Shown piece by piece: positions 1-4,984 of a stretch of DNA of 8,194 nucleotides. Positions within the stretch are counted from its first letter, which is position 1. Each line of letters starts with the position of its first letter. The translations under genes were made by a program, and so were the position numbers. This DNA comes from an uncultured Candidatus Saccharibacteria bacterium (GTDB lineage Bacteria; Patescibacteriota; Saccharimonadia; Saccharimonadales; UBA4665), in contig CALKHY010000084.1 in the NCBI GenBank assembly GCA_937988795.1, forward strand, positions 1-8,194. The letters are read 5' to 3'. Under the pieces are notes generated by a model. It was not told where the DNA came from. It saw only the letters and a program-made list of their open reading frames with translations, and searched no databases.

Positions 1-9
1 GTTTGAGGG

Positions 10-15
10 TATAAT
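10..15 (+). promoter_or_regulatory. -10 promoter element of the first membrane-protein gene
   Basis: A perfect TATAAT hexamer lies exactly 10 bases before the ATG at 26, which would put transcription start only about 3-4 bases before the start codon. The -35 region would fall outside the window. The same 10-base spacing recurs before lepB and before the large surface-protein gene. The call rests on consensus match and spacing only. Confidence 0.5.
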
Positions 16-25
16 TGAGAGAGTC

Positions 26-949
26 ATGAGGGATTATCATCGCAGGGAAACAGAGCGGCCACGGCTTAATCTGGTTCGCGGCGTCGACGGCCGGCTTAGG
101 CTTGCCGATAGTCCTGGCAGTGACAGGTTGACCAATCGCCAGGCCTCTGTCCGCTCGGCGACGATAAGATCCGGTGCGCCACACTCCGCTCCGATGTATG
201 AGCATCGGCCTGGTGTTCGGGATAGCGTAGACGGCATATTCGAAAAAGTCCCAAGGGTGCCCCCGCAGCCCGATCCTGTCGTTTACCACAACCGTGAGCG
301 CCAACTGAAAGAACAAGAAGAGGTGCGCTACCCGGCACCCCCTAGAATTAGCATGCCGCGCATATCACTCCCGAAGTTGCCGTTAGCGAAGCTGAAGATG
401 CTGGCGGGGAAGAGGCAACTGCTCGCAGCTGCATCCGTGGTTGTGGTAATGGTACTGGGCAGTTCTATGTTCAGCTGGATGGGTCAAGGAGGACAAACGC
501 AAAATAATAAAGAGAATGAGGTGGCGGAACAGCCTCAAACACCGAGTGTGCTGAACGCTGCCGGCTCACAGGCACCGCAGTTCGATGCCGTATTGCCGCA
601 GGGTAAGACTATAGAGGAATTGGGTGGTTGGGCGCGAGTCAGCCCTGCCGATAAAGATCCGGTATTTGCGTTTGTCGATGTGGTTAACGGTGTGCAGCTA
701 AACGTCAGCCAACAGGAGTTGCCACAAAACCTGCGCACCGATACGGCTAAAAAAGTCGCAGAACTGGCAGAAGGTTTTGCAGCCAACGAGAAAATAATGG
801 TCGGTAACGGGTTGGAGGCATATATAGGCACCTCGATTCGCGGTCCGCAGTCGGTCATCTTTGTGAAGAATGGCCTTTTGATTTTAATCAAGTCATCTAG
901 CAAGCTCACCCACGAGCAGTGGGCCAGCTATATAAACTCATTACACTAG
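26..949 (+). CDS. hypothetical single-pass membrane protein with extracytoplasmic C-terminal domain
   Basis: I do not recognise this 307-residue protein by name. Residues 1-130 are rich in Arg and Pro, look disordered, and carry a small Pro-Arg-Ile-Ser repeat around 106-115 that leads into a Lys-rich stretch. A single membrane helix lies at about 131-151 (LLAAASVVVVMVLGSSMF). The basic side is N-terminal, so the C-terminus should be outside. A Gln/Asn-rich linker (152-183) leads to a compact domain (about 184-307) of alternating strands and helices that contains VSQQELPQ, a helix, VGNGLEAYIG and a terminal strand-helix ending in SYINSL. The pattern resembles extracytoplasmic domains of the DUF4367 type, but only in overall shape. 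I chose the ATG at 26 because TATAAT lies 10 bases upstream. The frame is open to the window edge, so an earlier start cannot be excluded. The gene converges on the next one, whose C-terminal domain looks related. Confidence 0.82.
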   Translation: MRDYHRRETERPRLNLVRGVDGRLRLADSPGSDRLTNRQASVRSATIRSGAPHSAPMYEHRPGVRDSVDGIFEKVPRVPPQPDPVVYHNRERQLKEQEEVRYPAPPRISMPRISLPKLPLAKLKMLAGKRQLLAAASVVVVMVLGSSMFSWMGQGGQTQNNKENEVAEQPQTPSVLNAAGSQAPQFDAVLPQGKTIEELGGWARVSPADKDPVFAFVDVVNGVQLNVSQQELPQNLRTDTAKKVAELAEGFAANEKIMVGNGLEAYIGTSIRGPQSVIFVKNGLLILIKSSSKLTHEQWASYINSLH

Positions 950-953
950 AGGC

Positions 954-1502
954 TTAGTTTTTCTTTATGTTTTTAGCAATAAGGGTAAAGTCTTGCTCGT
1001 TGAGAGGTGCGGCGGTTGACGCCAGTATCCATGCGTCATCGGCAACGATACTCAGGAGAAACCGGTCGCCAGTCGGGGCTCTGCCGAGGACGCTGGGATA
1101 GGGCGTGCCGTTTAGTTTTTTGGCGTCACTCATTTGCTCCTGGTAGAACTGTTCAAAGTCGAAGCCCTGCGGTTTCTGCTGTTCTGTAAATACTATAGAA
1201 GACCCGCTGGAATCTTCGGCGCGGAAAAGCAGAGTGTTTTCGGCTTCGTCTATCATGAATGAGCCTTCGGCTATTTTGTAGCCGCTCGGCAATCTTTTTG
1301 GAACGTAGATGGTGTGGTTGGCTCTTTGTTTAATGTGGTCTGGCACGGTATAGGTGGTGGCTGTTAGTTTAAAGACTAGAACTATAGCGGCTATCGCGAG
1401 CAAGGCGGCAATCGCGCCCAAGATGTATATCAGTTTCCCGTTTTGGGGTACCTTGGTTGGTGCAGAAGTACTATTTTCCTCTTTTCTCTCACCAAACATC
1501 AT
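954..1502 (-). CDS. hypothetical single-pass membrane protein, probable distant relative of the convergent neighbour
   Basis: An unnamed protein of 182 residues. It has a short polar cytoplasmic N-terminus (1-22), one strong membrane helix at about 24-45 (Ala/Ile/Leu/Val only) and an extracytoplasmic domain of about 135 residues. The order of elements in that domain (strand, a QQ-P turn at 108-112 as in FTEQQKPQ, an acidic helix, VLGRAPTGDRF, then a final strand-turn-helix DDAWILASTAAPLNEQDF) parallels the C-terminal domain of the gene at 26-949. The likely fold is DUF4367-like, inferred by eye and not by search. The start is one of two adjacent ATGs (1502 or 1499); I used the outer one. The stop lies 4 bases from the stop of the convergent gene, leaving no room for a dedicated terminator. 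The upstream region is shared with parA, which is transcribed divergently. Confidence 0.78.
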   Translation of the reverse strand: MMFGERKEENSTSAPTKVPQNGKLIYILGAIAALLAIAAIVLVFKLTATTYTVPDHIKQRANHTIYVPKRLPSGYKIAEGSFMIDEAENTLLFRAEDSSGSSIVFTEQQKPQGFDFEQFYQEQMSDAKKLNGTPYPSVLGRAPTGDRFLLSIVADDAWILASTAAPLNEQDFTLIAKNIKKN

Positions 1503-1541
1503 ATATGTAACTTTAGCTTAAGGGCGTTCATTCGTCTACCC

Positions 1542-1573
1542 CTATAATTATCATTATCGTAATAGTATTATAG
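1542..1573. promoter_or_regulatory. inverted repeat carrying face-to-face -10 hexamers in the divergent parA region
   Basis: CTATAAT at 1542-1548 is mirrored exactly by ATTATAG at 1567-1573, with 18 AT-rich bases between. Each arm contains a perfect TATAAT, one reading toward parA and one toward the gene at 954-1502. No good -35 hexamer accompanies either, so promoter function is uncertain. The element could equally be an operator or an easily melted AT-rich patch. Confidence 0.3.
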
Positions 1574-1641
1574 TGCTAGTTTAAAACCGGTTGTTTTTGT
1601 TAAGTTGTCATAACGAAAGAGTTTTATTGACCGCCAAGGGG

Positions 1642-1650
1642 TGCTATACT
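1642..1650 (+). promoter_or_regulatory. extended -10 promoter of parA-parB
   Basis: TGC followed by TATACT forms an extended -10 element (TG at 1642-1643, hexamer 1645-1650). A weak -35 candidate, TTTTAT at 1622-1627, sits 17 bases upstream. Transcription would begin near 1657, giving a leader of about 14 bases that contains AGGGG at 1664-1668 just before the ATG at 1671. Confidence 0.5.
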
Positions 1651-1670
1651 TTGACCTGAGAACAGGGGAT

Positions 1671-2432
1671 ATGAAACAAACAATCGTTGCAGTCATTAAC
1701 CAGAAGGGCGGCGTGGGTAAAACCACTACTGCTGTTAATCTTGCCGCCCAGTTGGCATCGGCAAAGAACACGGTACTGCTTGTTGATCTCGATCCTCAGG
1801 GAAATGCGACGAGCGGATTGGGTATGCCCAGGGAAGCCGAGCCTACGACGTACGAATTAATATTGGGGCAGACAACACTTGAAAACGCTGTTCGACCGGC
1901 TGGCCGCGAAGGGCTGTATATTGTTCCGGCCAATCCTAATTTAGCGGCCGCCGAAATAGAACTGGTGCCGATGATGCAGCGGGAGTTAGCTTTGCGCACA
2001 GCCCTGCAAACCGCAGCTTATTCGTATGTTATTATTGACTGTCCGCCGGCACTGGGGCTACTGACCATCAACGCGCTTAGTGCGGCCGATGCCATTATCA
2101 TACCGGTGCAGGCTGAATATTATGCACTTGAGGGGTTGGGCCAACTGTTGGCAACAGTGCAGCGGGTGAAGCAGGCTATAAATCCGCCGCTCGATTTATT
2201 GGGAGTGGTGTTGACCATGTACGATAAGCGTACCAGTTTGAGCGAGCAGGTTATGGATGAACTGAAGAGCCACTTTGGCGACAAGGTCTTTAAGACGGTT
2301 ATTCCGCGTAATGTGCGTTTGGCAGAGGCGCCTAGCTTTGGAAAGACGATTTTTGAGCACGACCGGTGGAGCAAGGGCGCCCGCGCGTATAAAAACCTAG
2401 CAAAAGAGGTGAGTAGACGTGTCAACGGGTAA
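1671..2432 (+). CDS. parA: chromosome partitioning ATPase ParA (Soj family)
   Basis: A deviant Walker-A ATPase of 253 residues that drives chromosome segregation with ParB. Residues 12-20 (KGGVGKTTT) are the deviant Walker A loop with its signature lysine. The DLDPQGNAT stretch at 39-47 is the second nucleotide-binding motif typical of ParA/Soj. VIIDCPP at 120-126 is the Walker B region. The C-terminal part holds the usual P-R-N-V-R-L-A-E-A-P-S-F-G-K segment (about 212-225), found in nearly all chromosomal ParA proteins. Length and the absence of an N-terminal helix-turn-helix mark the short chromosomal type rather than the P1-plasmid type. An in-frame GTG lies at 1641, inside the promoter, so I chose the ATG at 1671, which has AGGGG close upstream and starts the conserved MKQTIVAVINQKGG. 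The gene overlaps parB by 14 bases, so the two should be co-transcribed and probably translationally coupled. Confidence 0.96.
   Translation: MKQTIVAVINQKGGVGKTTTAVNLAAQLASAKNTVLLVDLDPQGNATSGLGMPREAEPTTYELILGQTTLENAVRPAGREGLYIVPANPNLAAAEIELVPMMQRELALRTALQTAAYSYVIIDCPPALGLLTINALSAADAIIIPVQAEYYALEGLGQLLATVQRVKQAINPPLDLLGVVLTMYDKRTSLSEQVMDELKSHFGDKVFKTVIPRNVRLAEAPSFGKTIFEHDRWSKGARAYKNLAKEVSRRVNG
2405..2413 (+). promoter_or_regulatory. ribosome binding site of parB
   Basis: AGAGGTGAG is close to the full Shine-Dalgarno consensus and lies 5 bases before the GTG at 2419, inside the end of parA. It decides in favour of that GTG as the parB start. Confidence 0.65.
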
Positions 2433-3282
2433 AAAGGGTTTGGGACGAGGTTTTGATGTACTGATACCTCAGGATGTCGATACGACAATTCTGTTCGACG
2501 ATCATGAGAAAGTGCAGAAGCTGTCTGTTAATTCGCTTATCCCTAATCCAGATCAGCCGCGAACGACGTTTGACGAAGAGGCGTTAAAGCAGCTCGCCGA
2601 GTCGATTAAGCAGTACGGTGTATTGCAACCGCTTATCGTTACGCCGCACGGGAAGGGCACATATGCCATTGTGGCTGGCGAGCGCCGATGGCGGGCCGCT
2701 CAACTTGCCGGCGAGAAAAAGGTGCCGGCAATTGTGCGTACAACGAAGGAGTTGGAGCGCCTGGAGATTGCATTGGTCGAAAACGTGCAGCGCGTAGACC
2801 TCTCGCCGCTCGAACAGGCGCTGTCAATCGAGCGATTACACCAGCAGTTCAGTATGACGTATGAAGCGATCGCCAAGCGGCTCGGTAAAGCCAGTTCGAC
2901 AGTCAACAATATTGTGCGACTTTTGCAACTACCAAAGGAAGCGCAAAAGGCCCTGACAGAGGGGCGCATTTTCGAGAGTCACGCCCGGGCCATCCTTTCA
3001 CTCAAAGATAATCCCGACAAACAGCAGGAGCTATTAAACAACATCCTTCGCTATGGCTGGTCTGTGCGACAGGCTGAGCAGTTTGTAGTATCATTCCGCG
3101 AGGGCTTTAAGGAATCGAAGGCAGCTCGCGAACGCATGCGAACCGAGACGCCAGAAACCAAGCAGCTCAGCAGGCGATTGGGTGGCATGCCGGTTCATAT
3201 CCGCCGCATGGCCAAGGGTGGAAAACTGGAGATACGCTTTAAGAGCGATGAAGAGCTGGAGCGGATATTCCGCAGCCTTTGA
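2419..3282 (+). CDS. parB: chromosome partitioning protein ParB (Spo0J/Noc-type CTPase fold)
   Basis: A 287-residue ParB, the parS-binding partner of ParA. The N-terminus carries the conserved K-K-G-L-G-R-G patch (5-11), the site by which ParB proteins stimulate ParA. The ParB/Sulfiredoxin-like domain spans about 35-125 and includes the P-N-P-D-Q-P-R segment (42-48), the GERRWRAAQLAG box at 87-98, whose G-E-R-R is the arginine-rich CTP-binding motif, and ENVQRVDLSPLEQA at 121-134. A helix-turn-helix follows at about 146-172 (MTYEAIAKRLGKASSTVNNI) for parS recognition. The remaining C-terminus is the dimerisation region. It starts with GTG, supported by a strong Shine-Dalgarno sequence, and overlaps parA by 14 bases. 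The TGA stop comes where ParB homologues normally end, which argues that UGA is a stop codon in this organism. The 3' end is 28 bases from that of convergent lepB. Confidence 0.96.
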   Translation: MSTGKKGLGRGFDVLIPQDVDTTILFDDHEKVQKLSVNSLIPNPDQPRTTFDEEALKQLAESIKQYGVLQPLIVTPHGKGTYAIVAGERRWRAAQLAGEKKVPAIVRTTKELERLEIALVENVQRVDLSPLEQALSIERLHQQFSMTYEAIAKRLGKASSTVNNIVRLLQLPKEAQKALTEGRIFESHARAILSLKDNPDKQQELLNNILRYGWSVRQAEQFVVSFREGFKESKAARERMRTETPETKQLSRRLGGMPVHIRRMAKGGKLEIRFKSDEELERIFRSL

Positions 3283-3310
3283 TGTGGTAGAGGTAGATCG
3301 CTAACCGGGA

Positions 3311-3970
3311 TTAGAAACGCTTCATTTCGCTGAGTGGTAGCACTCGAACAATGAGTTTTCCGACAATGTTTTCGACCTTGATTGGCCCAAACGTGCGTGA
3401 ATCGAGCGAGTTGTTCCGATTGTCACCAACTACAAACACCTCATTCGGCCCGATATACCAGGTGTCTTCGATCGGTGTGTCACTCTGGATTGCCTCGCCG
3501 TACGGCAGTGTTTTGTCTGGCTCAAAGCCTTCGGGATGCTCCCGGTTATATACGATAAGCCTGCCGTCTTTTACGGTGACTTTTTCGCCCGGCAGCCCGA
3601 TCACGCGTTTGATAAGCTGTTTTTTGGGGTCTTGGCCGAACTGACTAATGCTCGGTTCGACAAACACAACTATGTCACCGCGTTTGGGAATGTAGCCATG
3701 CCCGGTAATTTTCGACCAGGTTTTTGGCAGCTTCCAAACGATGAGCCGGTCGTTGTGCGAAAGAGTTGTCTCCATGCTCGCGCCGTCAACTTGGTATGAC
3801 TGAAATACAAATACTGTTAAGAAAACGGCTATAAGTGGTGCTGTTAGGAGAATGCCGATAGTAGAAAGCGCGCTGCGAATATTATCTTTGCGCGCCGCAT
3901 TGCGCCTTCTGTCCGTCCGCGGGTCGAATCGGTTTGGTGGCACTGGGGGCGCGCTATTGTCTATGTCCAT
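3311..3970 (-). CDS. lepB: signal peptidase I (type I leader peptidase, S26 family)
   Basis: A membrane serine protease of 219 residues that removes signal peptides from exported proteins on the outer face of the membrane, using a Ser-Lys dyad. The N-terminus is Pro- and Arg-rich, with one membrane segment at about 37-57. The catalytic Ser65 sits in D-G-A-S-M (62-66). The KRGDIVVF box is at 96-103, the general base Lys121 in KRVIGLPGEKV, and the terminal conserved box GDNRNNSLDSR at 182-192. Size and box order match the family. I chose the ATG at 3970 because a TATAGT hexamer lies exactly 10 bases upstream; an ATG 13 codons further out (4009) would lie upstream of that promoter and add an unlikely Val/Ile/Cys-rich stretch. 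The gene is convergent with parB and divergent from the large surface-protein gene across a long gene-poor region. Confidence 0.93.
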   Translation of the reverse strand: MDIDNSAPPVPPNRFDPRTDRRRNAARKDNIRSALSTIGILLTAPLIAVFLTVFVFQSYQVDGASMETTLSHNDRLIVWKLPKTWSKITGHGYIPKRGDIVVFVEPSISQFGQDPKKQLIKRVIGLPGEKVTVKDGRLIVYNREHPEGFEPDKTLPYGEAIQSDTPIEDTWYIGPNEVFVVGDNRNNSLDSRTFGPIKVENIVGKLIVRVLPLSEMKRF

Positions 3971-3980
3971 ACAAACGTTA

Positions 3981-3986
3981 ACTATA
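3981..3986 (-). promoter_or_regulatory. -10 promoter element of lepB
   Basis: On the minus strand TATAGT ends exactly 10 bases before the lepB ATG, implying a nearly leaderless transcript. No convincing -35 hexamer is visible at 16-18 bases. The spacing is the same as at the gene starting at 26. Confidence 0.45.
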
Positions 3987-4147
3987 ACTGAAATGCAGAC
4001 AATATGCACTATCTAATAAGGTGTTAGTGGATAACATAAGCGGTTAGTATTGCATCGTGGCACGGTCTAGGTGTACTCTAAAAGTGCAGTTTACATAAAC
4101 AAAAAATGTACTCAATAACAAAAACCAAAATCAACACTAAGCATACC

Positions 4148-4200
4148 GCCCGCACCGCCCGCCAGGCGCCTCCTTTCGGCAATGGCGAGAAAGTGCGGGC
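4148..4200 (+). other. hairpin with 8-bp GC-rich stem
   Basis: GCCCGCAC at 4148-4155 pairs perfectly with GTGCGGGC at 4193-4200, and further short CGCC/GGCG pairings are possible inside. It is followed by TCGTTTTA, so on the plus strand it could act as a weak terminator or be part of a structured RNA. Confidence 0.35.
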
Positions 4201-4656
4201 TCGTTTTATGTAAGCTGCAGAAAGGGGGATATATACCATGCACTATCCTTAAGTTCTGCGGGTGAACAACAAAATGGCTACAGCTAATCGGATTTGTCGT
4301 ACTTGTTGCGGCATTAAATGGATATGACGTAGCAATAAAAACCAAAAACAAAACAAATAGACAGACAAAAATAAAAACAGCGGCGCCGCGGCCGGCCTAA
4401 ATGCTGGTTGTTGGTTCTTCTCGTTCCGATTAGCTTTGGTGCTGGCAACACATCTTTGTCATTTGGCAAGATGGCTGCATAGTGCAGCAGAATTCTCGAC
4501 CCGGGCTCAATGCTGCGGGATGTGCCAGTTGGTTAGTTACGCCGACTTTTTCGTTGTCGACAATCTCCCCTCGGGTTGCTGTATTGGGGCGATCGTTGCA
4601 TTTGCCTTGCATGCTCATTTGGTAGTCATGGCTAGCAACGGTCTTGCTAATGGGAT

Positions 4657-4711
4657 GGCGTCATAATCTTCATGACGCCGATGACGGCTCGTGCCGATTA
4701 TGTTGTTTTTT
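4657..4711 (+). terminator. possible rho-independent terminator (tandem hairpins plus T run)
   Basis: GGCGTCAT at 4657-4664 pairs perfectly with ATGACGCC at 4672-4679 across a 7-base loop. A smaller CGGC-TCGT-GCCG hairpin follows at 4685-4696, and six T residues lie at 4706-4711. The T run begins 9 bases after the second stem, further than in a standard terminator, so the call is tentative. If real, it ends a plus-strand transcript from the gene-poor region. Confidence 0.3.
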
Positions 4712-4737
4712 GATCTCAGGAATTAAACAGTCATGCC

Positions 4738-4803
4738 CAGGAGAGATGTAATTATTGAGTGTTTAAAAAGACAAAGCTGAAGTCGACGCCGCTCCTGTTT
4801 TTT
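4738..4803 (+). terminator. weak terminator-like inverted repeat
   Basis: CAGGAG at 4738-4743 is complementary to CTCCTG at 4792-4797, which is followed directly by six T residues (4798-4803). The 48-base loop makes this poor unless the inside folds. It may instead be chance. Confidence 0.15.
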
Positions 4804-4870
4804 AGCGTTCCGATTGTGGTAAGTGAGTAGCTGTGGGGATATTTGTAAAAACGCTAAAGTTTCCCACAGC
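4801..4870 (+). other. interleaved inverted repeats (possible pseudoknot or binding-site cluster)
   Basis: TTTAGCGTT at 4801-4809 is the exact reverse complement of AACGCTAAA at 4849-4857. GCTGTGGG at 4830-4837 is the exact reverse complement of CCCACAGC at 4863-4870. The arms alternate (A, B, A', B'), so as RNA they would make an H-type pseudoknot with 9- and 8-bp stems and connecting loops of about 20, 11 and 5 bases. As DNA they could be paired operator half-sites. The element lies just upstream of the promoter candidates of the large surface-protein gene. Confidence 0.4.
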
Positions 4871-4876
4871 ATGCCC

Positions 4877-4920
4877 CTTGTATCCCCTGTTTTACAAGAG
4901 TAGAATACATCTTGTATACG
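4877..4920 (+). promoter_or_regulatory. promoter region of the surface-protein gene with repeated CTTGTA half-sites
   Basis: TTTACA (4891-4896) and TATACG (4915-4920) form a -35/-10 pair with an 18-base spacer. The -10 ends exactly 10 bases before an ATG at 4931. An alternative -10, TAGAAT, lies at 4901-4906 with TTGTAT 17 bases upstream. The hexamer CTTGTA occurs at 4877-4882 and 4911-4916 and inverted as TACAAG at 4893-4898, overlapping the promoter, so a repressor or activator site is possible. Confidence 0.45.
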
Positions 4921-4984
4921 GTGTTACGTCATGTAGAGGAAAACAGAAACAAAACGAAACCAAATAAACACAAACACCAAAACC

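Larger units (their letters stand above)
4014..4876. other. long gene-poor intergenic region with structured and A-rich segments
   Basis: No recognisable gene lies here. The stretch contains two of three A-rich, G/T-poor tracts (about 4098-4138 and 4332-4379; the third lies downstream at about 4937-4984), a perfect 8-bp inverted repeat at 4148-4155/4193-4200, a 16-base G/C-only run at 4382-4397, and hairpins at 4474-4488, 4633-4649 and 4657-4679. It also has a T run at 4706-4711 and interleaved inverted repeats at 4801-4870. Short open frames exist on the plus strand (4106-4213, 35 residues; a TTG-started one at 4436-4666, 76 residues), but none has a convincing ribosome binding site or family motif. 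I looked for RNase P RNA, tmRNA, SRP RNA and tRNA signatures and did not find convincing ones. A small non-coding RNA, decayed gene remnants or an origin-proximal spacer are all possible. Confidence 0.5.

Noticed and set aside
1641..1670. GTG start that would lengthen parA by 10 codons
   Set aside because: It falls within the extended -10 element, and ParA proteins start close to the conserved strand before the Walker A loop.
3971..4009. Upstream ATG that would lengthen lepB by 13 codons
   Set aside because: The -10 element TATAGT lies inside that extension, and the conserved-style Pro-rich N-terminus starts at the ATG at 3970.
4026..4034. DnaA box-like AGTGGATAA
   Set aside because: It is a single site with one mismatch to TTATCCACA on the other strand. 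The nearby TTTCCCACA at 4860-4868 has two mismatches. There is no cluster, so an origin is not supported.
4180..4275. RNase P RNA-like string (GAGAAAGTGCGGGCTC, then GCGGGTGAA)
   Set aside because: It resembles the 5' conserved box of rnpB with changes at key positions, but the remaining conserved boxes and the 3' end are not found in order downstream.
4112..4351. Minus-strand open frame of 79 codons in the gene-poor region
   Set aside because: It has no promoter geometry, no motif and a biased composition that mirrors the A-rich tracts on the opposite strand.
4382..4500. Vector-polylinker contamination suggested by clustered restriction-type palindromes (GGCGCC, CCGCGG, GGCCGGCC, GAATTC, CCCGGG)
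   Set aside because: The palindromes are separated by about 100 bases of ordinary-looking sequence, and no vector backbone sequence is recognisable.
4485..4510. Resemblance to the tmRNA 5' GGATTCGAC motif
   Set aside because: The match is interrupted by an extra base, and no T-arm GTTCRA sequence or tag frame follows.
4436..4666. Open frame of 76 codons starting with TTG
   Set aside because: It has no ribosome binding site, an odd Cys/His/Leu-rich composition without a recognisable domain, and overlaps several hairpins; more likely chance.
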